Shown here: positions 51,922-59,784 of the stretch, piece by piece
Layout of the letters: each line of letters begins with the position of its first letter
How positions within the stretch are numbered: the first letter of the stretch is position 1
Source: Bacillus ectoiniformans
GTDB taxonomy: Bacteria > Bacillota > Bacilli > Bacillales > Domibacillaceae
Direction: 5' to 3'
NCBI RefSeq assembly: GCF_016908875.1
Contig: NZ_JAFBES010000006.1
Coordinates: forward strand, 124,001-188,000
DNA: 64,000 bases
Made by a program: the position numbers and the translations under genes
The notes under the pieces: generated by a model
Seen by the model: the letters and a program-made list of their open reading frames with translations, nothing else
What the model was told of the DNA's origin: nothing
Database searches by the model: none

Positions 51922-53535
51922 TTATGCTTTAATAGATGAATCCTCTTTTGCAGTTGTCAGTGAACGCCATGCTTCTATTACTAATACAATGCATAGAACG
52001 AAAAGAATAAAAGAAGCACCTGCCAAGAAGTAATTGCCTCCTGCAAAGTTCTTCTGCATAAGCACAAGCAATGCCGATAACGTGACTATGAACATGAAGA
52101 CCATCGGAACAATGGTAAACCAGGCTTTGACTCCTGTTTTAATCAACCATACACTTACCGCGAGCAAGGCGATTGCGCCAAGCATTTGATTGGCTGAACC
52201 GAACAGCGGCCAAACTGAGCTCCATGTACCTGATAAAGCTAGCGCGCCAGCACCGGTCACTATAGTGACAGTAGCAACATGATTATTAGAAAATACCTCT
52301 GAACGGTTCTCTGCAAATTCTTGAACCGCATACTTCCCTAGTCTAGTTGCTGAATCTAAAGTGGTCATTAAAAATGCAGAAGCTGTGAGTGCTGTGAAAG
52401 TAACAGCAGTTACCTCCGGAATCCCCCAGTGAGACATAAAGAATCCAACACCCGCAGAGAATGTGCCAATCGGTCCGCCCAGTTCAGTCATACGTGCCGC
52501 AAATTCAGCTTGTGATAAATAAGCAACCGCACCGATCGCGATAATGGCCAGGAAGCCTTCTAACAGCATGCCTCCGTATGTGATAAAGCGGCCATTCTTT
52601 TCATTGTCTAACTGCTTTGCTGTTGTTCCGGACGATACAAGAGAATGGAACCCTGATACGGCACCGCAAGCGATCGTAATAAAAAGTATAGGGAACATAA
52701 ATCCTAGCGTTTCATTGTGAAATCCAGTATAACCAGCCATTTTAATGACAGGATTAGCTAATATGATACCTAAAGCTGCTCCGGCAATCATGCCGTAAAG
52801 TAAAAATGAATTTAAATAATCCCGAGGCTGCAAAAGCATCCAGACAGGCATAACCGATGCCAGGTAGGCATATAATAATAGAATTGCTACCCACGCCCCG
52901 CCGCTCAGCTGAAGAGGAAATTGAATACCCATCCAAATACTAAAGACCATGGCAGCAACGCCAATCACACTGGCAAGTACAAAATTCATTCGAAGCTGGT
53001 TGACTAAGAATCCAAACACCATCGCAATGCCGATAAATAGAACAGAAGCAGTAGCGGCTTCTGGAACTGCGACAAATGTATCCCTTACCAAGATGACAAA
53101 CACGCCTACTATAAGCATAAGTGTCGCAATTGAAAAGGCTAAAAATAACGTTTGTCCGCGTTTGCCCATATATTCTTTGATAATTGTTCCTACAGATTGT
53201 GCACGGTGGCGAATCGAAGCTTGAAGCGAAGCATAGTCATGTACGCCTCCAATAAAGATGCTCCCGATGATGATCCAAATGACAGCCGGAATCCATCCGA
53301 ATACCACCGCTGTGATCGGACCAACAATCGGACCTCCCCCTGCGATTGTCGCGAAATGATGCCCTAGTAAAACCGGCTTTTTAGCAGATACATAATCCAC
53401 GCCATCAGCCATCGTAACGGCTGGCGTCGGCCGGTTAGGGTCTACCCCGAGCTTCCTATCTAAAAATTTTCCATACGTAAAATAAGCAATGATAAATATA
53501 ATACCGGCTATAGCTAATAATGTTAATAAGCTCAT
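51922..53535 (-). CDS. cstA: Carbon starvation protein CstA family transporter
   Basis: A 537-residue membrane protein with about 15-16 hydrophobic segments. CstA-family motifs are GHHFATIAGGGPIVGPITAV, IIIGSIFIGGVHDYASLQAS and TACGAVSGFHSLVSSGTTAKQL-like stretch (ACGAVSGFHSLVSSGTT), and ATRLGKYAVQE. Family members transport pyruvate or peptides and are induced when carbon is scarce. There is no LytST-like two-component pair here. An AGGAAAG site precedes the ATG. A short palindrome lies upstream at 53588. Confidence 0.93.
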   Translation of the reverse strand: MSLLTLLAIAGIIFIIAYFTYGKFLDRKLGVDPNRPTPAVTMADGVDYVSAKKPVLLGHHFATIAGGGPIVGPITAVVFGWIPAVIWIIIGSIFIGGVHDYASLQASIRHRAQSVGTIIKEYMGKRGQTLFLAFSIATLMLIVGVFVILVRDTFVAVPEAATASVLFIGIAMVFGFLVNQLRMNFVLASVIGVAAMVFSIWMGIQFPLQLSGGAWVAILLLYAYLASVMPVWMLLQPRDYLNSFLLYGMIAGAALGIILANPVIKMAGYTGFHNETLGFMFPILFITIACGAVSGFHSLVSSGTTAKQLDNEKNGRFITYGGMLLEGFLAIIAIGAVAYLSQAEFAARMTELGGPIGTFSAGVGFFMSHWGIPEVTAVTFTALTASAFLMTTLDSATRLGKYAVQEFAENRSEVFSNNHVATVTIVTGAGALALSGTWSSVWPLFGSANQMLGAIALLAVSVWLIKTGVKAWFTIVPMVFMFIVTLSALLVLMQKNFAGGNYFLAGASFILFVLCIVLVIEAWRSLTTAKEDSSIKA

Positions 53536-53743
53536 TGACTTTCCTGCGCCGATAGCAACGGATATTTTTCACTTATAGCGCGCACCTATCTGTAAACAGA
53601 TGCCGCATATTTGAAATCCTGTCACTTTTTTAGACGGTTCGCAGGAATTCACCTCTTTTCTCAATAAATTATTGTGCCATCATATTTTTTTGATTTTTCA
53701 GTTTTTTATAATTGCAGCTAGTTTTCATTTTTGTTAAAAAAGG

Positions 53744-54274
53744 CTAGGTAGCGCCCCCTTCAATAAATGTTTGTACTGGTTCGATAAATGGTTTGCCTTT
53801 TTTATGAATGTGGATGTTTCGTTTCGGTACTTCAAGGATAGATAGATACATTTCTGCCCAGCCATGCATGCCATATTTTAAAAATTTGACCTTCCTGAAT
53901 TTGGATACCCATTGAATCGTCTCTTTATCAACTGGCTGATCCGTAATGATGATTGCTGTAAACACCGTTGACATATGCTCTTGATGCTCCGGCAAAAACT
54001 CTTTCATCGAGACTTGCATATCCTCGATCATTTGATGAACGAAAGACATGCTGATCGGCTGATCGGGGGCTGCAGCAAAAATAATTTGCTGGTTTTCGAC
54101 ACCCCACACTTTCACTTTTTTAGTGAACATATAACGCTCATCTCTGCGTTTATACACAGCTGAAAAGGCAAGCGGTGTTCGGCCAATCGTTTCATTTCGT
54201 TCCACATCAAAAAAAGGCACATATAAATTGCAAAGATCATGAACAAACTTTTTTACTGCTTCTTTTTGCATCAT
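53744..54274 (-). CDS. Uncharacterised 176-residue protein
   Basis: A soluble alpha/beta protein without membrane segments or cysteine clusters. It has mixed strands (YMFTKKVKVWGVENQQIIFAAA) and a long helix (SFVHQMIEDMQVSMKEFLP), ending in a polar tail. I recognise no family. The ATG at 54274 follows GAGGGG by six bases; the longest frame begins nine codons earlier, before that site. It has no clear terminator of its own and no obvious link to neighbours. Confidence 0.65.
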   Translation of the reverse strand: MMQKEAVKKFVHDLCNLYVPFFDVERNETIGRTPLAFSAVYKRRDERYMFTKKVKVWGVENQQIIFAAAPDQPISMSFVHQMIEDMQVSMKEFLPEHQEHMSTVFTAIIITDQPVDKETIQWVSKFRKVKFLKYGMHGWAEMYLSILEVPKRNIHIHKKGKPFIEPVQTFIEGGAT

Positions 54275-54502
54275 TACATACCCCTCATCCGTACTTTCCA
54301 TTTTTCATTACAGTTGTCTCTCCTGCCGAAGAAACTGCCTGTATGAGCCACACCTCCTATTTTTTAAATTATCTGATAAATAAGATTATTTTCATTATAT
54401 TAAAAAATCTTTTAAAAATACAGAATTTTTTTATTATTTTTCACATGTTTAGCTTTAATTTAAAAAGATCGTAAGCAACCGCTTGAAAAATCAGCTGGAA
54501 CA

Positions 54503-54534
54503 TAAAAAAGGCGGTGCTGTTAGCACCACCTTTT
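54503..54534 (-). terminator. Terminator of cold-shock gene 2
   Basis: Stem AAGGTGGTGCT/AGCACCGCCTT (one G-U pair) with a short loop, then TTTTT on the minus strand. Confidence 0.9.
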
Positions 54535-54546
54535 GGCTATTTAAAA

Positions 54547-54747
54547 TTAAAGTTTTTCTACGTTAGCAGCTTGAGGTCCGCGTGGTCCTTCAACAACTTC
54601 GAAAGATACGTTTTGACCTTCTTCTAATGATTTGTAGCCTTCGCCTTGAATAGCGGAGAAATGTACGAATACATCGTCTTGTCCTTCAACTTCGATGAAA
54701 CCGAAACCTTTTTCTGCGTTAAACCATTTTACTTTACCTTGTAACAT
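54547..54747 (-). CDS. Cold-shock protein, CspB/CspD family (copy 2)
   Basis: A 66-residue OB-fold nucleic acid chaperone with KGFGFIE and DVFVHFS motifs, differing from copy 1 mainly in the C-terminal third ([19 protein letters not shown]). The ATG at 54747 has AGGAGG ahead of it. As in copy 1, the frame stays open to an upstream ATG 30 bases away that lies in the leader hairpin (GTGCGC ATTA GCGCG). The leader of about 110 bases from the promoter at 54865-54893 is typical of cold-shock mRNAs. Confidence 0.96.
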   Translation of the reverse strand: MLQGKVKWFNAEKGFGFIEVEGQDDVFVHFSAIQGEGYKSLEEGQNVSFEVVEGPRGPQAANVEKL

Positions 54748-54864
54748 GTCATTTCCTCCTCGCGCTAATGCGCACATTCATTCTTGCTGTTTGTTACTAT
54801 TTCAAGACGAAACCACTTTTAAACAAAGTTGCTCTCTTTGAAAAGAACGTAAACAACTGTCTAA

Positions 54865-54893
54865 ACTATATCATTTTGAGCGTGAAATAGCAA
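54865..54893 (-). promoter_or_regulatory. Promoter of cold-shock gene 2
   Basis: Minus strand TTGCTA, a 17-base spacer, then TATAGT, about 118 bases upstream of the coding start. The region between is the long leader. Confidence 0.7.
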
Positions 54894-55036
54894 GGAATAT
54901 TCAAATTTTTTAATCAGAATCCTCCTAACTATACCCATTTATTCTCATGCTCACAAAATGAACATTTTTCTTTTTTAATCCGAAAAATAGTTAAAACTTT
55001 TAGATAAACAGCCCTTAACATAATCTCACTTCAAGC

Positions 55037-55082
55037 ATAAACTGTATCATAACAGAGAAAGAATAAATAAACTGTATTATAA
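55037..55082 (+). repeat. Two direct repeats upstream of the YhfH gene
   Basis: ATAAACTGTATCATAA (55037-55052) and ATAAACTGTATTATAA (55067-55082) differ at one base and lie exactly 30 bases apart. The second ends at the ribosome site. They could be an operator pair or overlap the promoter. Confidence 0.6.
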
Positions 55083-55097
55083 GAGGAGGGATGCAAC

Positions 55098-55229
55098 ATG
55101 ATGAGTCCATTAGAGTTTTTCAAAAACTTGCCTAAAAAGATGTGTGCTGAATGCGGTGATCATATCGATGAGCAAGCAGAATCTTACTTGATTGAATGTG
55201 ATCGCTGCTTATCTAAGAAGGAAGAATAA
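55098..55229 (+). CDS. YhfH family small zinc-ribbon-like protein
   Basis: A 43-residue protein with GAGGAGGG seven bases before the ATG. The sequence PLEFFKNLPKKMCAECGDHI followed by ECDRCLSKKEE has two CxxC pairs (Cys 16/19 and 36/39), the layout of the YhfH family of Bacillaceae. It should bind zinc. Function unknown. It ends at a bidirectional terminator. Confidence 0.8.
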   Translation: MMSPLEFFKNLPKKMCAECGDHIDEQAESYLIECDRCLSKKEE

Positions 55230-55256
55230 AAAAAGCTGCATAGGCAGCTTTTTTTG
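55228..55256. terminator. Bidirectional terminator between the YhfH gene and the nuclease-like gene
   Basis: Perfect stem AAAAAGCTGC/GCAGCTTTTT with a 4-base loop and A/T runs on both sides. Confidence 0.92.
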
Positions 55257-55258
55257 GT

Positions 55259-55732
55259 TTATAGATCTAATCTTTTAGCAATCGTATATAAGTTTTCTGG
55301 TATATCCAGTTCAACTTCTCCCTCAGGCGTTGCCCATAACCGAATCAGTTCCAGTTTATCTAAACTTAGAGAAATTTGGCTCATCATTGACTTAATTCGG
55401 TATATATCCGGGTTAGCCATGATAAATAATGTTGGGGCTATGGCTGTTTGCTGAAACCTCATCATCTTTTCAATTTGATCTGCCGCATGCGTTCTCAACT
55501 GGCTGTTATCAAACACCGTTGATTTTTTTTGCCTTCTGCTTTGCGATCCTTTCGCTTTAACCACAATGTGCCAGCCATCTTTTTCTGCTACAAGGTCAGG
55601 ATCTGACACGGACATGGTTTCCTGTAATTTCCACCCTTTTCTTCTTAAAAATTGTGCTGTGATATCAACTACTTCATCTTGATTCATAATATGTTCATCA
55701 GGAACTTTCAATTGATTCACACTGATTGGCAA
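55259..55732 (-). CDS. PD-(D/E)XK nuclease-like protein with altered catalytic motif
   Basis: A 157-residue protein. The segment DPDLVAEKDGWHIVVKAKGSQ (about residues 43-63) has the layout of the Mrr/PD-(D/E)XK nuclease core: an Asp, then a strand with x-x-K. The usual V-V-E-A-K is V-V-K-A-K here, so the acidic residue that binds metal appears replaced. A basic stretch follows (SRRQKKSTVF), then helices and strands (TLFIMANPDIYR). It could be an inactive DNA-binding relative or a variant nuclease. No methyltransferase is nearby. The start is TTG, eight bases after GGGAGGT. Confidence 0.6.
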   Translation of the reverse strand: MPISVNQLKVPDEHIMNQDEVVDITAQFLRRKGWKLQETMSVSDPDLVAEKDGWHIVVKAKGSQSRRQKKSTVFDNSQLRTHAADQIEKMMRFQQTAIAPTLFIMANPDIYRIKSMMSQISLSLDKLELIRLWATPEGEVELDIPENLYTIAKRLDL

Positions 55733-55762
55733 TCTACTTTACCTCCCTGTTTTGATTGGCGC

Positions 55763-56668
55763 TCATCTATGCTCTAATTGCATATTAATATGCAATAGAC
55801 TCTCGTCTAACTGGCTAGACGCGATTTCCTTAAATCCAAAAGATTGATAGAAATCCTTTTGGTGATCCCTTGTCTGCAGCTTGATTACCTGTTCATTCCA
55901 ATCAAATTGCAAAAAGTCTACTGCCTGCCTCATCATTTCCTTTGCATACCCGCGTCCGCGATATTTCTTTCTTACAAGCATTTTCCCAATGGAGGCTTCG
56001 TCATGCTCCGTTTTTCTCGGCAGCAGGCGCATATAAGCAAGAACCTCGCCTCTTTCTTCAAGGAAAATATGCATGGCTTCTATATCAAATTGATCAATCT
56101 CCTGGTGAATGCACCCTTGTTCAATGACAAATACTTCGACCCGAGCCTGCAAGATATGATATAACTCTTCTGTTGTCAGCTCATTAAAATATTTTTGCTT
56201 CCATTCACGAACAGGAATGGAATGGACAGGAAGTTCGTCAAATAACGGCCCGATTTGCTCCCTCATAATGACCTCTAACTTACTAAACAATTCATCAATT
56301 AAAGGCTGAACTGTTGCAAGCGGATCGGTGAAAATATATTCATAATAAGGACTTCTTACAGGCCCCTTTAATCTCGTTCTGTACAATGGCTGGTCGATAA
56401 TCACTTGATCGACTCCGACCGATTGCAGCCGAGTTAAATAAAAGCGAAGAACGACTCCTCTTGCTTCATTGTGTTTCAGCGCTGATTCTCCACCTAGATA
56501 CTGAACCGCCGCAAATTGTCCGTTCGCCCCCGGAAACGCACCTTTAATGACGGCAGGAAAGCTAAATGGAATACTTTCTTTCCCTCGTTTGCCTGCATAA
56601 AGCTTCAAACTGGCTAACCTGTGGCATAACTCATAAAATAGCTCTTTCCCCTCGATGTCTAAATTCAT
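55763..56668 (-). CDS. GNAT acetyltransferase (ElaA-like) with an N-terminal extra domain
   Basis: About 301 residues, twice the length of a plain ElaA protein. The C-terminal half (from about residue 155) is an ElaA-type GNAT domain: LTTEELYHILQARVEVFVIEQ, AYMRLLPRKT, and the acetyl-CoA loop VRKKYRGRGYAKEMM, then FYQSFGFKEI. The first 150 residues form a separate alpha/beta domain with FPGANGQFAAVQYLGGE, which I do not recognise. The stop-start spacing to the nuclease-like gene is 30 bases, so they may be cotranscribed. The ATG at 56668 is seven bases after AGGGG. Confidence 0.8.
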   Translation of the reverse strand: MNLDIEGKELFYELCHRLASLKLYAGKRGKESIPFSFPAVIKGAFPGANGQFAAVQYLGGESALKHNEARGVVLRFYLTRLQSVGVDQVIIDQPLYRTRLKGPVRSPYYEYIFTDPLATVQPLIDELFSKLEVIMREQIGPLFDELPVHSIPVREWKQKYFNELTTEELYHILQARVEVFVIEQGCIHQEIDQFDIEAMHIFLEERGEVLAYMRLLPRKTEHDEASIGKMLVRKKYRGRGYAKEMMRQAVDFLQFDWNEQVIKLQTRDHQKDFYQSFGFKEIASSQLDESLLHINMQLEHR

Positions 56669-56755
56669 GGAGACACCCCTTTTCATAACATTCTGATTAT
56701 TTTTAATTCGACATGGTTACTTTATTATCCTTTTCTCTTCTTTAAAACTATTAGC

Positions 56756-56785
56756 AGAAAAAAACCTTTCCAAGAAGAAAGGCTT
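56756..56785 (-). terminator. Terminator of the aldehyde dehydrogenase gene
   Basis: Stem CCTTTC/GAAAGG with a short loop, then a run of T on the minus strand (TTTTTTTCTG). Confidence 0.8.
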
Positions 56786-56794
56786 TTCTGTTTC

Positions 56795-58180
56795 TTATTT
56801 TAAGAATTTACGAATTACGTTCACTTTGTCTCCATACGGCGGGAAAATTAAATCAACCGAAAAACGAGTACTCTTTTTCAAAATGCTTTTATGATGGGAA
56901 AACGTATCAAAGCTGAATTTGCCATGATAAGCGTTCATTCCAGACGGTCCTACCCCACCGAACGGCAAATATGGACTGCCCACGTGCGAAACTGTATCAT
57001 TGACACAGCCCCCGCCAAAAGAAATGGATTGGAGCACTTTTTCTTCAATCGCTTTAGACTCGGTGAATACATACAAGGCAAGAGGCTTAGGGCGTTCATT
57101 CACTTTCCTGATTACTTCATGCAGTTCCTGATAAGAAATAATCGGCAGAATGGGGCCGAATATTTCATCCTCCATCGAAGAGTCGGACCAATCAGCCTCT
57201 AAAAGGGTTGGCGATACATATAAGTCTTCCTTGTCTGTCTCACCGCCAAAAATGACTTTTTCATGATCTTTCCTGATAATATCTCTTAGGCGGTTAAATT
57301 GTCTCTCATTGACTATACGGCCAAAATCAGGACTCTCCTTAGGATCCGATCCGTAAAAATCAAAAATGGTTTGCTTTAATTTTTCAACAAATACATCTTT
57401 CACATTTTGGTGAACCAGCAGATAGTCGGGCGCTACACAAGTTTGTCCCGCATTCACGAGTTTCCCCCAGACAATTCGCTTGGCAGCAAGGTCTAAATCA
57501 GCCGTTCGGTCAATAATCGCCGGGCTTTTGCCGCCGAGCTCCAATGTGACAGGTACAAGGTTTTCTGCAGCTGCCTTCATGACCACTTTACCAATCGGCA
57601 CACTGCCGGTAAAAAATATATAATCGAAAGGGGAGTGAATGAAAGCCGACGTAGTTTCCTTCTCCCCTTCTACTGCAAGTATATATTCTGGATCAAACGT
57701 TTCATTAAGCATCCGTTTGATCAGTGCTGAGGTATGCGGGGTGTTTTCAGAAGGTTTAATAATCGCACAATTCCCAGCGGCCATCGCGCCTATTAATGGT
57801 TCGATCACTAGCTGAAAAGGATAATTAAACGGCCCGACAATGAGCACAGATCCGTACGGTTCAGGTGCAATCCAGCTTTTAGACGGCATTTGGTGAACCG
57901 GTGTTTTCACTTTAACCGGTTTCGCCCATTGATCCATATTTTTCAGCATATTTTTTATACTATCAAGTGTGAATCCCACTTCTGTCGCATAGGCTTCAAA
58001 TTCACTTTTACGCAGATCTTTATATAATGCATCCAAAATTTCTTGTTCATTTTCTACTATTACTTGTTTGAGCTTTAGCAGCTGTTTCTTCCGAAAAGAG
58101 ATCTCTTTCGTCTTCCCTGTATGAAAAAACTCTTTCTGACGATTAATGAGTGCTGCTGCTTCCTCTTTTGTCTGAACCAT
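56795..58180 (-). CDS. Aldehyde dehydrogenase, class 3 type (AldX/YwdH-like)
   Basis: A 461-residue NAD(P)-dependent aldehyde dehydrogenase. The catalytic cysteine is in NAGQTCVAPDYLL (near 247) and the catalytic glutamate in TLELGGKSPAI (near 213); IIKPSENTPHT and FFTGSVPIGK bind cofactor. The last 30 residues are basic and hydrophobic (VDLIFPPYGDKVNVIRKFL), as in class 3 enzymes that associate with membranes and oxidise medium or long-chain aldehydes. GGGAGG lies before the ATG. It stands alone. Confidence 0.93.
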   Translation of the reverse strand: MVQTKEEAAALINRQKEFFHTGKTKEISFRKKQLLKLKQVIVENEQEILDALYKDLRKSEFEAYATEVGFTLDSIKNMLKNMDQWAKPVKVKTPVHQMPSKSWIAPEPYGSVLIVGPFNYPFQLVIEPLIGAMAAGNCAIIKPSENTPHTSALIKRMLNETFDPEYILAVEGEKETTSAFIHSPFDYIFFTGSVPIGKVVMKAAAENLVPVTLELGGKSPAIIDRTADLDLAAKRIVWGKLVNAGQTCVAPDYLLVHQNVKDVFVEKLKQTIFDFYGSDPKESPDFGRIVNERQFNRLRDIIRKDHEKVIFGGETDKEDLYVSPTLLEADWSDSSMEDEIFGPILPIISYQELHEVIRKVNERPKPLALYVFTESKAIEEKVLQSISFGGGCVNDTVSHVGSPYLPFGGVGPSGMNAYHGKFSFDTFSHHKSILKKSTRFSVDLIFPPYGDKVNVIRKFLK

Positions 58181-58407
58181 TATTTGGCCTCCCTTAAATG
58201 TTGATCATCACTATTTGCATTTTACTTTCTCCTCTGCTTTTTTCCTACTAATTTGCGTTCACTTGAATGAACAAATTGATCCATTTATGTAGAATAGCCG
58301 GAAAATGTGGTTATTTTATCTGTCAAAAAAATTCTGAAATTACTTTTCTATTCAATTAATCTATTATATGATGGAAAAATAAAAAAAGAGAATGGGAGTA
58401 TTGTTAT

Positions 58408-59745
58408 ATGAATCAAACAGAACAATGGACATCAAAGATAGGCTTTATCTTAGCCTCAGCAGGGTCGGCTATTGGAATCGGCGCGATTTGGAAGCTTCCT
58501 TACGTAGCCGGTACAAGCGGCGGCGGCGCTTTTTTCCTTCTCTTTCTACTGTTTACCGCATTAGTAGGTTTACCGTTGTTACTTGGAGAATTTGTCATTG
58601 GCCGCAGTACCCAAAAAGAAGCCATTAGAGCTTATCAGGATATTGCCCCTAAAAGCTTTTGGCCTGTAACTGGCTACATCGGGGTGATTACCTGTTTTAT
58701 TTTACTGTCTTTTTACAGTGTTGTTGGCGGCTGGATCTTACATTACTTATTTTTAGCTCTGACTGGAAAACTAAACGGAACATCGGATTTCGCTGCTTTG
58801 TTTGGAGAAACAATTACTTCTCCTTTATCAGCCGTTGGTTTCCAATTCGCTTTTTTATTCATTACGATTATGGTTGTTGCACGCGGAATTCAAAATGGTA
58901 TTGAAGCAGCAAATAAATATTTAATGCCGGCCTTATTCTTAATCTTTATTATCATCATCATTCGATCCTTAACATTAGAAGGGGCAATGGAAGGTGTTCA
59001 ATTCTTTCTACAGCCTGATTTTACCAAATTATCGTCAGAAGGCGTATTATTCGCTCTTGGACAGTCTTTCTTTTCATTAAGTGTCGGTGTATCTGTAATG
59101 GTGACGTATAGTTCCTATTTAGATAAAAAACAAAACTTGCCTAAATCGGCCGTGTCGATTGTCAGCTTAAATGTCATTATTTCTTTATTAGCTGGTCTGG
59201 CGATTTTCCCTGCAGTATTCTCATTGGGACTCGAGCCTGAAGCAGGCCCGGGGCTTCTATTTATCGTACTACCGTCGATCTTTCAGCAATTGCCTTTTGG
59301 CATCATCTTTTTAATCTTATTTTTAGCCTTATTCCTGTTTGCGACACTTACCTCAGCATTTTCAATGCTTGAAATTATCGTCGCATCCCTGGCCAAAGGA
59401 GACAGCAGTAAACGAGTGAAGCTCTCTTGGATCTCGGGTCTCTTAATATTCATCGTGGGTATTCCTTCTGCTCTATCTTTTGGCGTACTAGGTGAAGTCA
59501 CTTTATTCGGAAAAAACATTTTTGATTCGGCTGACTTTTTAGTAAGCAATATTCTCATGCCGATTGGCGCATTTTTAATTGCTGTCTTCATTCCAATGAG
59601 AATGGATAAACAGCGGCTGATTGAAGAATTATCTAAAGGGGCAGGCAATGTAAAAAGCTGGTTTGCCTTGTGGCTGCTGCTTCTCAAGTATATCGTCCCA
59701 TTAGTGATTGTAGTTGTGTTTTTAGATGCCATTGGCATTATTTAA
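58408..59745 (+). CDS. Sodium-dependent transporter, NSS/SNF family (YhdH/YocR-like)
   Basis: A 445-residue neurotransmitter:sodium symporter homologue with 11-12 membrane segments. The first segment has the family pattern [20 protein letters not shown] with [18 protein letters not shown], the unwound Na+ and substrate site of LeuT-type proteins. It probably imports an amino acid with Na+. The start ATG has a GGGAG site nine bases upstream. It is followed by a strong bidirectional terminator. Confidence 0.93.
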   Translation: MNQTEQWTSKIGFILASAGSAIGIGAIWKLPYVAGTSGGGAFFLLFLLFTALVGLPLLLGEFVIGRSTQKEAIRAYQDIAPKSFWPVTGYIGVITCFILLSFYSVVGGWILHYLFLALTGKLNGTSDFAALFGETITSPLSAVGFQFAFLFITIMVVARGIQNGIEAANKYLMPALFLIFIIIIIRSLTLEGAMEGVQFFLQPDFTKLSSEGVLFALGQSFFSLSVGVSVMVTYSSYLDKKQNLPKSAVSIVSLNVIISLLAGLAIFPAVFSLGLEPEAGPGLLFIVLPSIFQQLPFGIIFLILFLALFLFATLTSAFSMLEIIVASLAKGDSSKRVKLSWISGLLIFIVGIPSALSFGVLGEVTLFGKNIFDSADFLVSNILMPIGAFLIAVFIPMRMDKQRLIEELSKGAGNVKSWFALWLLLLKYIVPLVIVVVFLDAIGII

Positions 59746-59748
59746 GGG

Positions 59749-59781
59749 AAAGGCCTCAGTCCGGCAGTGACTGAGGCCTTT
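59749..59781. terminator. Bidirectional terminator between the NSS gene and yhfW
   Basis: Perfect 13-bp stem AAAGGCCTCAGTC/GACTGAGGCCTTT with a 7-base loop and T run following. Confidence 0.92.
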
Positions 59782-59784
59782 TTG

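Noticed and set aside
55259-56668. Restriction or phage defence locus at the nuclease-like and GNAT genes
   Set aside because: There is no methyltransferase, helicase, toxin or mobile-element gene nearby; the surroundings are ordinary metabolic genes.
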